Assembly (NCBI RefSeq): GCF_036669915.1
Contig: NC_089324.1
Location: 11,852,118 to 11,916,117 of the forward strand
Length of the DNA stretch: 64,000 nucleotides
DNA from: Pocillopora verrucosa
Lineage: Eukaryota; Cnidaria; Anthozoa; Scleractinia; Pocilloporidae
Reading direction: 5' to 3'
Shown here: piece after piece, positions 33,511 to 45,481 of the stretch
How positions within the stretch are numbered: the stretch's first letter is position 1
Layout: every line of letters starts with the position of its first letter
Made by a program: the position numbers and the translations under genes
The notes under the pieces: model-generated
Databases searched by the model: none
What the model was told of the DNA's origin: nothing
Seen by the model: only the letters and a program-made list of their open reading frames with translations

Positions 33511-33516
33511 TATAAA
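33511..33516 (+). promoter_or_regulatory. TATA box of the chromodomain gene
   Basis: TATAAAGG lies 69 bases before the ATG, in the sequence CATATAAAGGCC. A start of transcription about 30 bases further (near 33541) would give a leader of about 40 bases. A clean TATA box is typical of replication-dependent histone promoters. Confidence 0.6.
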
Positions 33517-33579
33517 GGCCTCGTAAACGCAAGTCATAATCACTTTAGATTATCCCTAACTGAGAGAATAGCTAAGAAA

Positions 33580-34263
33580 ATGAGCAAGTTTTACGAAGTC
33601 TCAAAAGTGCTCGATAAGCGTACAGACGCCCACGGTCGCGTTCAGTACCTCGTCCGCTGGCGTGGCTATGGAAAGAAGAACGATAGCTGGGTGGATGCAG
33701 CCGACACAAACGAGCGCCTTAAACAAGTGTTTAGGACACGCCACCAAGGAACTCCGGGCTTGCTGCAGACCTTAGCTGTGTTAGTGGCAGAAAAGCTGAA
33801 CATGAAGAAACCGCCAACAACCAGCATCGTGAGACGTTCGTCTGTCACCATGCCGATGGATGCCGAGACCTTTAAAGAGTTGTTCGGTGGTCTTCCTTCC
33901 GCGCCAAATCTTTTGCAAGCGCCAAAGTTTTCTGTGCCCATTCACGAGCTTGACGCCATAATGCCTGCCGGATGGTCACTAAATACTTTCAAAACCTCCA
34001 CGACTTGTCAGTTGCAGCCCAGCAAGCCCGTCGAGATTGCTCTCGTAGAGCGCAAGAAAGTGTTTTTTGATCATTCGGGGTGTTTGCGCTGTCAAGGCGG
34101 GAATGGAGCCCCCGTCGCTTGTAAAGACGTGGTGCGGAAAGTAGTATTCGGTTCAACCCTTCTAAAGATTTCGTTCTACCGTGAGCGGAACAAGCAAGCC
34201 GAGCGAAAGCCCAAGGAGCGCACGAGACTAACCTGGGCGAAACCAAGATCAGTCGCCAAGTAG
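33580..34263 (+). CDS. Intronless chromodomain protein with a histone-type 3' end
   Basis: The ATG at 33580 (aagaaaATGA) opens a 227-residue frame; a longer frame can be drawn from a GTG at 33484 but would include the TATA box. Residues 4-54 form a chromodomain (FYEVSKVLDKR ... YLVRWRGY ... SWVDA), the fold that binds methylated histone tails; Y5, W31 and the W before VDA are candidates for the aromatic cage. The rest is unrecognised, with PSAPNLLQAPKFSVPIHELD and a CLRC motif near residue 165, and ends in a basic tail (KQAERKPKERTRLTWAK). There are no introns. The 3' flank has a histone-like stem-loop and purine-rich element instead of a poly(A) signal, suggesting a non-polyadenylated, S-phase-linked mRNA. 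The protein may be a chromatin factor made with histones. Alternatively it could derive from a chromodomain-bearing mobile element. Confidence 0.75.
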   Translation: MSKFYEVSKVLDKRTDAHGRVQYLVRWRGYGKKNDSWVDAADTNERLKQVFRTRHQGTPGLLQTLAVLVAEKLNMKKPPTTSIVRRSSVTMPMDAETFKELFGGLPSAPNLLQAPKFSVPIHELDAIMPAGWSLNTFKTSTTCQLQPSKPVEIALVERKKVFFDHSGCLRCQGGNGAPVACKDVVRKVVFGSTLLKISFYRERNKQAERKPKERTRLTWAKPRSVAK

Positions 34264-34299
34264 AAAACAGTGACTTACCGCTGGGTAGTCACTTCAACA

Positions 34300-34334
34300 A
34301 ACAGCTCCTTTAGGAGCCACCAAATATAAGAAAG
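34300..34334 (+). terminator. Histone-type mRNA 3' stem-loop and downstream element
   Basis: AACAGCTCCTTTAGGAGCC followed by ACCA matches the replication-dependent histone 3' end: a five- to six-bp stem, a TTTA loop and ACCA after it. A purine-rich AAGAAAG at 34328-34334 sits where U7 snRNA would pair. It lies 37 bases after the stop codon, the usual distance. Confidence 0.75.
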
Positions 34335-35119
34335 CAATGACCAACTCGAATGTGTGGTACTCTTTTATTTCCCTTATCTAGCCCTTTTTTGCATTCATTG
34401 TTTGCCTAAAAAAGACCTGTATTCAAGCCACTTCAATTTGAATCGAAAGTTCGCCTACGCCTCACTCTCAGATCGCGCTGATTCTGTGCATCCCTGTGTA
34501 TCACTGAAATAACCTAAAATAACCTTTATTCAAGGAACTTTTTATCCATTCGCTCGTCTGAACTAGCCTCGCGTTTTGTTGAGATTGCTAATGAGCCTTA
34601 AACCTGCTAGCGTGTCCTGGAAAATGTCCTTTTCATTTTTGCCCTAAAATTATGTAACACCGGAACGTGGTAATTTGACAACGATATCAGTAACTTCTTG
34701 TGTGGTGTCAGTGTCAAAAGCGTGGTCCGTTCATCGATCATGGAGAAAGCAGGGCACGAGGCATGGTAAGTGAGAAGTAAATGCACCCGTATTAAGTACT
34801 TCTGCCTGCGACTTATCCGAGTTTGTAAACAAGAAAGTATTTCTTAGTCGATCAACACCTCACAGTTCACAGTAAGAGCTTGTAAGCCCGCCGGTGGTTT
34901 AGTGAAATGTCTAAATTTATTCTCAAGCTGACATTTCCTACTTAGCGGATTATACACAATAAAAAAGTATTCAGTCAAGATTTTGAAGGGTGTGTTTAGT
35001 GACTGACTACAAAATACACCTCAAATAAGTATAACTTTGAGGGATGAAAATGTTTTAGTATAATAAATGTCGTCGGTTTAAGAAGTTATGGAAATTTAAC
35101 GCCGAAAAATAAAAACTTC
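34335..35119. other. Non-coding stretch between two convergent genes
   Basis: No coding or repeat signal was recognised. It separates the 3' ends of the chromodomain gene (plus) and the five-exon gene (minus). Confidence 0.45.
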
Positions 35120-37809
35120 CTAAGCGGGAGTTCCTACTGATACCACCATGGTCGAGCCAGAGGATAAGTAATTGCGGTGTAAAATGGCTAAACTTTTAAG
35201 TAGTGGGGGCATTACACAGCCTTTTCTGCTAGCCGTTGTTGAGCGTTGGCACAACCTGGTGCATTCTGATAGATCTCGCTCAATAGGCCATTCATCAACT
35301 GAAAAAAATAAACAGATTTACACATATAAATGCTGATAAAGACAAAATGTAAATGTGACTAAATTATTTGTGTGTGTTAAGAATATGACAGCTCTGTGAT
35401 GACAAAGATTAATTACATATATAGAATACATGATTTTTAAAACAAATTTTCCCTACTTACTATCAAGGTTGTTAATTTGTTCCTTGCAACAATAGCACCA
35501 GATGCAGAAGAATTTGGAGCTGGCACCATGGAGACCATACACAAGGGCTAAAAATTTCCAGTCTGAGCAACAAAACCTGTAAAAAGAACTAAATTGTTTC
35601 ATATAAAGTGAATATATTAAATTCATATATTTGAACTGTGGAATAACATTTTAAGCAAATGATAGGTCATTGCACTGTCATTGTACTCAGCTTTTAAAAG
35701 TAGTTGAGAAAATAAAGCCTGAAAAAAGTTCAGGCTTGAATGGGGTTCAAATTTGCTTAAAAATTATTTAATGTAAAGAATTCAGCCATAAACATCCAGG
35801 CTTATGGAAAGATGATTATCACATCTTGTAACAAAATCAACACTCACCACTCAATATCAAAATGTTCCCCATCAATTGTGATTCCTGTTGTCTTGAGTTG
35901 ATCAATTTCTTCAAATGTTTGTCCAAGACAAGTTTTTAATTCATCATAGTCCTCTTTACCTGTGGAATGATGGAGATGGTCAATTGACTGTGACAAGGAG
36001 CTCAGACTCATAAACATATTAATAATTTTTCTGATACTATTTACTCCTGGATAAACATAAGCTCAATATTTTGCATACAAGCCCTTTAAGGGCTAAAGAA
36101 CAAAGTTTTAAATGGGAGCAAAATTTTGTGAATGCAAACCTTGAGATTTTAGGCCCTCTACTTTTGGGAGAGGTGAGATTTTGACCAGCAAAAAACATTG
36201 TTTTCTCAAATATCCCTGAGTAGGTTTAGTAAAGATGAAAAATTTTTACAGTACTTGTTGGCCCATGTTAACGCAAATGTAACCCTTTTAGTTTTGATTT
36301 AAAATGGCAAGTTTAGCATGAAAAATTATGAAGAAAGGAGCTTCGGTGTTTTTCTGCCCTTTTATGCTGCGGAATACCAGTTAAAAAAAAAAGTCACAGT
36401 TATTTTAAGACTTCACATACTGCCCAAAAAGGATGCTCGGAGCCTTCCATCTAATATGTACATGTAATATATCAATTTTCATTTTATTATAGTTTTAAGA
36501 AAAACGAAACAGTGTAGACATTAAGATCTATGCACTTACCATTGTACAATGCCAGGGTATACTGGTATTCATACGTTGCTTTGTTCTCACACAAGATGTT
36601 AAAAACTGCCATCACGGTGCCGATTCTTTTGCTGGTTCGCCTCCCATCCGCCGCAAATCGGATCTTAATTTTAGAACCATCTTTCTTGATGGCCTCTTTA
36701 AGAAATATACAGCGCCGTTTTGTTGTCAGTACGTGTACCGAGATGCCGCCATGTTTTCAGCGGTTTCTTCTAAAAGTCATACCGTGGGCACACTACATAC
36801 GTCACGTCCAAAAATTTTTTTGCGATGAGCAAAAAAAAAAAAATGAGCAATTCAAGGCTTGGATTACAGCTAAAATAAATTTTGCCTTAAAATAACCAGA
36901 AGTCGGTATCTATTTGCAGTAAGCCCTGGTAAGTCCCTAAAGGTACTTAGCACCTGCCTACACTATGCATGTTCAATGAAGAGTTTATATTTCAGAAAAA
37001 TAAAAAGCAAACTTTTCGACTGGCTTATAATATTTCAGCGCTATCACACAGATTGCTTATGACACTGAATAAACATTGTTAATGAAAAGATTTATCATCC
37101 GTTCTCGTTGAGCCATTAGACGCACGAGGTCTTAATAAAAAGATTGACCAATGTGAAACTGGGGGTGACGAATGGTGAATGCAACGTTTTTCTCTTAGAT
37201 CGAGACTGTTTTCAACTTTTGATTTGCGATTTTGTCCCCAGCATGGTCATGTAAGCTTAAAGATATGAGACTGCGAGACGTTCAGAACCGCCGAAAAAAA
37301 TACATTGCGAGACCCGCAAAATTTGACCAAATTTTTGCGAGACCTTCAAAGACCATTCACCACCCCTAAAAACTTAGTGATAAAGAAAAATTCGTAATGA
37401 TACGTACCTCAATCGGTTTGAATTCCGCTGGTAAAATCTCTGTGGCATTTCGGAGGTACTCCCTGATTTTTTTCCTCTTCATAGACCGCGAAGACTTATC
37501 TACGTCCCAATAGTTTTTTCGGCTAACGTTAAACTTCACAGCGTTCTTTACAGGGTCCACTGCTAGGCGACTTTGGGCAAGCTCATTTCTTAGAAGCTGG
37601 AGTTCCTGGCGAAGCTGAAAAACTTCTGCCCTTCTTTCTGCCAATTCCGTCGCCTGGTCACTGACGATTTCGTGCAAATGGCGAATGCGTTGGTCGTACG
37701 CCTCAAGAAGGGGCAAAGAGAGGACAGACTGCTCTATATCGAAATGCCTTGGGCCACGTTTGTAGAGGACGTTTGCTTGCGGCTTGTCTACTTTGAACTT
37801 CGAAAACAT
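35120..37809 (-). CDS. Five-exon gene for an unrecognised 320-residue protein
   Basis: Exons on the minus strand: 37408-37809 (ATG at 37807-37809), 36540-36693, 35848-35959, 35461-35576 and 35120-35298 (TAG). Their lengths sum to 963 nt, and every junction keeps phase with GT-AG sites (G/gtacgta, G/gtaagt, TG/gtgagt, A/gtaagt). Residues ~45-85 form a coiled coil rich in Glu, Leu and Arg (QATELAERRAEVFQLRQELQ). A basic region follows (SSRSMKRKKIREYLR), then KIRFAADGRRTSKRIGTVMA, a block ending TIDGEHFDIEWF, then CCSDWKFLALVYGLHGASSK with FCIWCYCCK, a possible zinc-binding Cys cluster, and a short C-terminus. The order basic/coiled-coil, then D-G-R, then DWKFL...C-x-x-C looks like a lineage-specific cnidarian family, perhaps derived from a mobile element. 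The C-terminus may be cut short: after MPPLLKSL it loses the composition seen before. I cannot assign a function. Confidence 0.65.
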
Positions 37810-38867
37810 TTTAAGACTTTAAACAACTTTAAACCGATCTTTTCCGATGACTAATTTCAGATAACTCTTTTCCAATGACGAGAGCGAAATGATTGTTGTC
37901 AATTGCAAGTGGCACGCGCGTCAGTTTTAAAACCCGTCATTAGCATAATAAGGGCATTCATGAAAACAAGAGAACAATTGATGTCAACTGAGCGCGAATT
38001 TCAAAGACGCTTTCAAAGATGTTTCGGGACGGAAACAAAGTTTGTTTAATTGTATACATAGGCAATTCGCACAGTGACTCCCACAACAATCTGAATAAAA
38101 GTCTATATTAGAACCTTTCAAGGCTGCCCAGCCGCTTCTTCAAGCAAGCGCGCTTCTTCACGGAAAGAAAAAAAGTCATCAATTAATGGTTTGTTGACGA
38201 TGAAATTCGCGACAAAGCCCATAAGACAATACACAATACTATGAAAGCGTTTAAAAAGCTTTGAATACTTTCAAGGTCTTGATGCACTGAAAGGGGTTTT
38301 ATTATGACAATAAACCGCTCTAACAGTAGATATTTCAAATATAATTGGTTATAACGCTTTTTAATTCTTCGCTTGAGACAGACAGCTTTCTCGCAACTTG
38401 TTTGGCGCGCATTACAACAGGCCAGCAAAAATACTTAAAAATAATTGTACCTTCGCTTCAGTTTCGATTTCTTTTACGATAGTTGTGTGGCATATTCCAT
38501 TCGTATTTTAAGATACAAACTGTCGTCCTTTCTCTATCTCGAAATTCTGCGTTTATTTGCGGGAAAAAGGAGAGAACTTTACACAGCCGACAGCCCGCTC
38601 TCCATGTAACAAATTTACCCTTCCGTCCCCCGGCAAGTTTTCCGTTGCTCTAGACAACTTCTCCCTAAGCCCACCCCCAGAAAGAAAGATTTTGTCACAT
38701 TCAGGTCATTAACGAAGTTTTTGAATCTCGCGCTCGGAAATCGGATACGCGTCGGTTCTTTCAAACCTTTGTTCTTATAACAAAAGAGCCTCAAAGCTGT
38801 CAACAATGACAATGCCCATAAATGGATAAAAAATCGTGCCATTGTTAGCAAAATCCCAACCCAAAGT
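37810..38867. other. Promoter side of the five-exon gene; otherwise empty
   Basis: A minus-strand frame at 38615-38851 starts MLTMARFFIHLWALSLLTAL, which looks like a signal peptide, but no splice or homology support was found. The frame at 38183-38428 is similarly unsupported. Confidence 0.4.
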
Positions 38868-38994
38868 TTATTTTCAGTGGTGTAGCACCAGGGAGTTGAA
38901 AGATTTAAGCTATCCCAGGTGCCCTCAGAGTTAGTAACTAACTCTTGAAATCCACATTACAATCCATTTTTGCTCTTTAGTCTGTAGATATTAT
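38868..38994 (+). repeat. Duplicated ~3-kb segment, copy 2, left part
   Basis: These 127 bp match 29328-29451 with a few substitutions and end with ATTAT, the target-site duplication of the BEL element. The segment resumes at 45085. Confidence 0.85.
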
Positions 38995-39291
38995 TGTCGG
39001 AGACTTTGATTCGTGCGTGACACATGTCAGATGATGAGTGCGAACATTATGGACATTGAATGGTTTACATAATCAACGCAACCTTGAATGACCTTTTTAA
39101 AATCAGTACTCGGCAACAACCAATCACAATGTAGAAAATATCGTATAAGAGAGTGATTTCTTACAAATTTTGCAGAGTAGCTTTTTACACACCCGATGTA
39201 AATAAGCGAATACGAGAGCGGAATAAAACAGTTTAATTGAGTATCGTTCGTTAGAATTCTATCCCTAGTAAAAAGGACAAAGTTTACAAAA
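38995..39291 (+). repeat. 5' LTR of the BEL/Pao element
   Basis: It begins TGTCGGAGACTTT and ends AGTTTACAAAA. A possible poly(A) signal (AATAAA) lies at about 39222. It differs from the 3' LTR at five sites. Confidence 0.92.
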
Positions 39292-39293
39292 CG

Positions 39294-39311
39294 TGGCACC
39301 TCCGGCAACGC
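39294..39311 (+). promoter_or_regulatory. Primer-binding site
   Basis: TGGCACCTCCGG lies two bases after the 5' LTR and begins with the TGG that pairs with a tRNA CCA end. I did not identify the tRNA. Confidence 0.6.
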
Positions 39312-39432
39312 GACAATTCTGAAGGATAACAGTTAGGACAAAATTGAGTGAGTATAGTTTGCTTTCTGAATTTTTCTCGACGATATGGAGGCGACAGTGG
39401 AAACTTTGAACATCAAAGTTATGTAACTCAAC

Positions 39433-42400
39433 ATGACAGTGGCAAAGACGAACGCCGTTTTAGAGGCAGGGAAACCCGAACCAATTGAGAGGCAGCTTGC
39501 GACTCTTAAGGCCATCACAGCAGAAATTGATCGGATGCGACTCCACGTAGAAGCCAAAAAATTAGCGGCCGAAGAAGAGATCGCCGATATTCAAACGTGG
39601 AACGCCCACCTGGACGCGAAGGTGGAAGAGGCAGACAACGAAGTTGTGAAAGTACGTAAGTAGCTGAATGATCGGAAAAGGGAAGCAGAAGTGCTCGCTC
39701 AAGAAGAGAAACTGCAATTCGAAGAAAAACTTTATAAAACCAAGCTGGAATTGCAAATGGAGCTCCAAGCTACGCAGACTAGCCAACACCCGCTTCACAC
39801 TAACACATCAAGCGACATCCAAGCCAAGTTACCGAAACTAGTGATAACGAAGTTTGACGGCATCTTCATGCACTGGCCACGATTTTGGGGACAGTTTAGC
39901 GAGACTATCGACAAAACAAGCGTCGCGCCGATAACGAAATTCTCATACCTACGAGAACTACTCGACTTCAAAGTAAAACGAACAATAGAGGCGTTACCCT
40001 TCACGTCAGAGGGATACAATCGCGCAAAGAGCATATTAGTAGAAAAGTACGGTAAAGAGTCTGAGATCGTGAAGGCATACACTAGAGAAATTTTGGACAT
40101 TCCTTCAGTACAAAACGCGAATCCAAAGAAAATCAGCGAATTCAGCGAGAAATTAACATATTGCGTGCAGGCCTTGCAGACGCTTAAGAAACTCGAGCAA
40201 GTCAATGGGGCGGTGTCCATGACGCTAAATAAATTGCCAGCCATCCGCGGAGACCTCGTTCGAACAGATCCAGGTTGGGAGAGCTGGGATTTCGCTAGTC
40301 TTTCCGAAGCAATTCGACTGTGGGTGAGACGGAACCCGGCGGAAACAACACGAACTGAGCGCGAACAAGAGCAATCAGCCAAAAGATTTACACGCCCAAC
40401 CAAAATGTATCATGCGCGTCGAGAACTCCCTGGACCTTGTGGTTGTGTATACTGCGGCGAAGATCACAGACATGTGGAATGCACAAAGATTAAGGGCCTG
40501 TCAGATCGCAGACAAATTTTACTAAATAAGCGTTTATGTTTCAATTGTGTGTCTGGGAACCACCGCGCGTTCTATTGTCCGAGCAAATCAGCCTGTCAAC
40601 GCTGCCATAAGCGTCACCACACGTCGATTTGTGACACACCAAACCCGACAAGCCAAGTTAACCAGCCACCAGCACATGGAGTCGCTTTGACAACAAACCA
40701 AACTGTAGAGGGTCTGTTCCCAGTAGTCATCATTGAGGTCAACGGAATTAAATGCAGAGCGCTTATCGATTCTGGAGCTAGCAGTTCGTACGTGTCGGCA
40801 AAGCTGATCGAACTACTTCGCTTAAAGCCAACCGATGTCCAGACAAAAACGATCGATATGCTGATGTCCTCTAAGATTGCCAGACTCGAAGTCTACGATC
40901 TCGAACTAAGATCTGTCAACCATCAATTTTCGCTGTCAGTCAAAGCTACCAAAGTGAACAAGACAGAGTTGTTGTCTATTGAAAACCCTAATTATCGCAC
41001 GCTAATTGAGAAGCACCCACACTTGAAAGGCGTAAATGTTTACGATGATGACACAAAAGCGTCTCTTCCGGTTCACGTGGTGCTTGGCAGTGGGGAGTAC
41101 GCCAGAATTAAAACGGAAACAAAGCCAAGAATTGGACAAGAGAATGACCCTATCGCAGAACTCACCAAATTCGGATGGTTTCTGATGTCCCCGGGAAAGG
41201 AGTTTGACAAAAACACCATGCTTCTCACCCACACAAGTCAAAGCAACTACGAAGATCTGTGCAGATTGGACGTCTTGGGATTGCGTGATATAGCAGATCA
41301 TGACCAGTCGATGGTATTTGATGAGTTTAAGGAACGCCTAACGCGCTCGCCAGAAGGTTGGTACGAGACCACCCTCCCATGGAAAGCTAACCACGCAGAA
41401 CTGCCCTCAAACAAGGAAGGTAGCTTAAAACGACTCAAGAACCTCAGTAGAAAACTTCAACGCGAGGGACTGACGGCTCAATACGACGCGATAATTCAAG
41501 AACAGCTGGCAGAAGGCGTTATCGAAAAGGCACCCCCTGTTTCACAGCCACAGAAAGAGTTCTACATCCCTCACAAGAGCGTGATTCGCAAGTCCGCTGA
41601 AACTACAAAGATGCGGATCGTCTATGACGCCTCAGCCCGAGCGACACCCGATTCACCATCACTGAATGACTGTCTGTACCCAGGGCCTGCGCTGCAAAAC
41701 AAACTATGGGACGTTCTAATTCAGCAGAGAGCCTACCCAGTTGTCCTAGCGGGAGACATTAAGAAAGCCTTCTTACAAATCCGGATTCACGAGAGTGAAC
41801 GAGATGCCCTCCGTTTTCACTGGCAGACAGATTCGGACTCGGAAGTGCAGACATTCCGGTTCACGAGAGTACTCTTTGGGCTCGCCCCCTCACCCTTTCT
41901 ACTAGGTGGGGTTCTTGAATGCCATCTCGATACCTGGGCGGAGAAATACCCGGAGGAGGTAGAGCGGCTACGCCGAAGTTTCTACGTAGACGACCTGTTG
42001 ACAGGCGGTCAAGACATACAGCTAGCAAAAGCACGAAAGGAGGTGACGCAAAAAATTATGAAGGACGCCACATTTGAGTTACACAAATGGCACTCAAATC
42101 ATGCACAGCTGGAAGATGACACCCAACCTGCACAAGGAGAGGAAGTTGCCCAGCCTACTTTACGTAAAAACAGCGCCCAAGCCACATCAAGCGAAGATCA
42201 GTCTTATGCAAAACAACAGTTACTAGTCAAGCCAAGTGAGTCAAAGCTATTGGGCGTAAAATGGGACAAATTCGAAGATACTATCGCCGTGCAGTTCCCA
42301 AGCGCGAGTAGTGCACCGACAAAACGTGAAGTACTGGCCAAACTAGCGAAAGTGTACGACCCCCTTAGCTTAGCGTCCCCCATTACACTGCAAGGGAAGC

Positions 42401-44646
42401 AAATCTACCAAGAAGCGTGCGACTGCAAAGTATCATGGGACGCACCTATCCCAGAGAATCTGAAAATACGCTGGCAAAGGTGGGAGCAGTCACTTCCGGC
42501 GGAAGTAACCACTCGAAGACTCTTAGCACCTTATCAACAACCAGTCATCTCCGCTGAGCTGCATGTGTTTGGGGATGCGTCAACTTATGGGGTTGGAGCA
42601 GTGGTGTATTCAGTCGTACGCCAAGAAGATGGAATCACTCAAACCCTGGTTGCAGCAAAAGCAAGATTAGCCAAGAGAGAACTAACCGTCCCCAGGTTGG
42701 AGTTAGTCAGCGCTCACATGGCTACCAATTTAGTCATCAACGTAAGAAACACCCTAAAAGAACTACCCGAACCCATGATCTACGGTTGGCTGGACAGCAC
42801 CGTCGCCCTCCACTGGATTGTAGGAAATGGTCAGTACCGACAGTTCGTCTCTAACCGCGTGCAAAAAATAAGACAATACCCACAGATCCAGTGGAGACAC
42901 GTGCCCACTACCGATAACCCAGCGGACCTGGCGAGTCGAGGAGGCCAGGTAACCAACGCAGAGCTTTGGTGGAATGGCCCAGCGTGGCTACGTAATCCTG
43001 AAATGTGGCCAGAGAACCCGGTTACCGTGAAATCCGAAACCTCAGAAGAAGAGGCAAAAGTCATCCGAGAAGTGCTGAGCCTAGCAAATGAGAAACCTGA
43101 ACAAGAACGGAACGTGTTCGACGAACTCCTAGAACGCCATGATTTACGCCGAGCTCTTCGCATCCTAGCTTGGGTGCGACGGTTCACCACTCACAGGGTG
43201 CGCAAGGGACCTCTTACTAGCGAAGACATTCAAGAGACCAAGAACTGGTGGATAGAAAGAGTCCAGTCTCAAGATTTACAGAAACCACACTTTGAACAGA
43301 CCAGGCAGAAACTCAACCTCGTTTCCAATGCAGATAGAATTCTCGAATGTCATGGAAGAATTCAAGGAAAATACCCAGTGTACCTGCCAGCAGACGCCGT
43401 GTTTACGAGGAAGCTTGTACAGAGGATTCATGTCGAAACCTTACATGGAGGTGTGGCCCTTACCATGGCAGCGATTCGTGAACAGTACTGGATCCCAACC
43501 CTGAGACAGCTAGTGAAGTCTGTGCGATCTGCTTGTTGGGGCTGTAAACGTTTCATAGCTTCACCCTTAACAGTACCACCCCCTGGACCACTGCCTACAG
43601 ACCGTACAGATGGTGGAACAACCTTCGAGGTTATTGGCACGGATTTTGCTGGTCCTATCAAGTACAAACAACGCAAGAAGGGCGAGGAGAAAGCTTACTT
43701 GGTTATCTTCACGTGTAGCCTGTCCAGAGCCGTGCACCTAGAATTATTGTCTAGTCTAGAGACAAGCAATTTTATTACCTGTCTTAAACACCTCATCGCT
43801 CGCCGCGGCAGACCGCGCGTTATCTACTCAGACAATGGAGGCACCTTTATCAAGGCTGCGAAATGGTTTCGCCAATTGCGAGGAGATGAGCGCCTCCAAA
43901 GTCTCCTTGAAGATTACGACATAACCTGGAAATTTAACTTAAGCCGGGCTCCTTGGTGGGGAGGACAATTCGAGCGGTTGATTGGAGTCGTAAAGTCCGC
44001 CATGTACAAAGTCATTGGGGGAGGTGTACTTACCTGGACTGAGCTGAGCGAGGTACTGCTCGACGTGGAAACACAAATCAATCGACGTCCATTAAGTTAT
44101 GTAGAAGATGATGTCGAGCTACCAACACTTACACCGTCAACATTCCTGTTTCAGCGAACTAGTCAGCTGCCAGAAGAGAAAACAGGGAGGATCAAAGACC
44201 TGGACCTACGCAAACGTGCTAAATACCTCAGGAACTGCAAGAACAATCTCTGGAGGTGGTGGCAGAGAGAATATTTAACAGCTTTAAGGGAGCGGCACAA
44301 CCTGACACACAAAGCGGCCAAATTTCAGCCAAATGTTGGAGATGTTGTAATTATAAAGACCGAAAACAAGAATCGTGGGAGTTGGCCACTGGCGATAGTA
44401 AACAAAACCTATCCCGGGAAGGACGGAATCATCCGCGCAGTTCAACTCAAGACAGCAAACGGACTGTTAGAGAGGCCTGTTCAACACCTGTACCCTCTTG
44501 AGCTAAACTGCGACCAGGCTTGTGAGACACATGCAGACACTCCCACAGCTGATTTAAACCCAAACGCACTAGTTTTCAGGCCCAGACGGGATGCTGCAGT
44601 TGCTGCCAGAGCCCGAATCCAGGACCTTGCTGAAGATGAACAATGA
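39433..44646 (+). pseudogene. BEL/Pao gag-pol with one in-frame stop
   Basis: The frame starts with an acidic coiled-coil region (39433-39660), meets a TAG at 39661-39663 and continues in the same frame from 39664; the long downstream part from 39691 is 1651 residues. In it: a gag region (about 40-190, with KFDG and WPRFWGQF), zinc knuckles with Cys clusters (about 248-315), aspartic protease with DSG at 360-362, reverse transcriptase with YVDD at 765-768, RNase H (first Asp about 962), an integrase zinc-binding HHCC (H1247, H1252, C1282, C1285), the integrase core Asp 1318, Asp 1381 and Glu 1428 (SDNGG, GGQFERL) and a basic C-terminal domain. Everything from residue 1 of the long part is undamaged. 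The TAG could be a mutation or a suppressible stop; its position inside gag makes a mutation more likely. Confidence 0.9.
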
Positions 44647-44787
44647 ACCACAATTTCCTTTTCACTGAACTTCAAAATTGTGAACTTAATTGAAACGTTT
44701 GATTTATAGAGAACTTTTTCGTTTAGTTGAATTCGTTAAGTCTCCTAGGTGAATACACCCTTACACGCAATGTTGCATGGGGAAGTG

Positions 44788-45084
44788 TGTCGGAGACTTT
44801 CATTCGTGCGTGACACATGTCAGATGATGAGTGCGAACATTATGGACATTGAATGGTTTACATAATCAACGCAACCTTGAATGACCTTTTTAAAATCAGT
44901 ACTCGGCAACAACCAATCACAATGTAGAAAATATCGTATAAGAGAGTGATTTCTTACAAATTTTGCAGAGTAGCTTTTTACACACCCGATGTAAATAAGC
45001 GAATACGAGAGCGGAATAAAACAGTTTAATTGAGTACCATTCGTTAAAATTCTATCCCTAGTAAACAGGACAAAGTTTACAAAA
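44788..45084 (+). repeat. 3' LTR of the BEL/Pao element
   Basis: It is preceded by a short purine tract (GGGGAAG, 44779-44785), the likely plus-strand primer. It ends at the second ATTAT. Confidence 0.92.
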
Positions 45085-45481
45085 ATTATTTAGTATATCG
45101 CCTCCTCTTTTAACTGACCCTGCGATTATTGTGTGTCCATGTTTAAAACGTTTTGAGTTGCATTGAGTATTTGTATTTGTGGGTGAATGCTAAAGAACAA
45201 AAATAATAGGAGGGCGAAAGCAAATATCGAAAATACACCAACAGAGCTTGTCAAATTGATATTAAAATCAGGTGATAAAAGTGTATTGACAGAGCTTTAC
45301 TTGAACTATTGCCTTAATTAGTTTTATAATCGTTTTTGCTGTAAGTTGAGTTCCTCCTTCTTGCATTTGAAAATAATTCAGAACCCTTGCCTTTATCTTT
45401 AGAAGTTTAGTTGCCATAGTAAAATGTTTACATATGATTGTCAACTCGACGAGCTTTCTGTGCAAGATACTGCAGCAGGAG

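Larger units (their letters stand above)
38995..45084 (+). mobile_element. BEL/Pao LTR retrotransposon, nearly intact
   Basis: Two 297-bp LTRs (38995-39291, 44788-45084) bound one long gag-pol frame. A 5-bp target duplication ATTAT flanks the element (38990-38994 and 45085-45089), and the unoccupied version of the same site survives at 29447-29451. The LTRs differ at five positions (about 1.7%), so the insertion is recent. There is no envelope frame after pol. Domain order (protease, RT, RNase H, integrase) and the YVDD motif place it in BEL/Pao. Confidence 0.95.

Noticed and set aside
33484..33579. Longer start for the chromodomain protein
   Set aside because: The extra frame starts with GTG and would include the TATA box; the ATG at 33580 has a better context.
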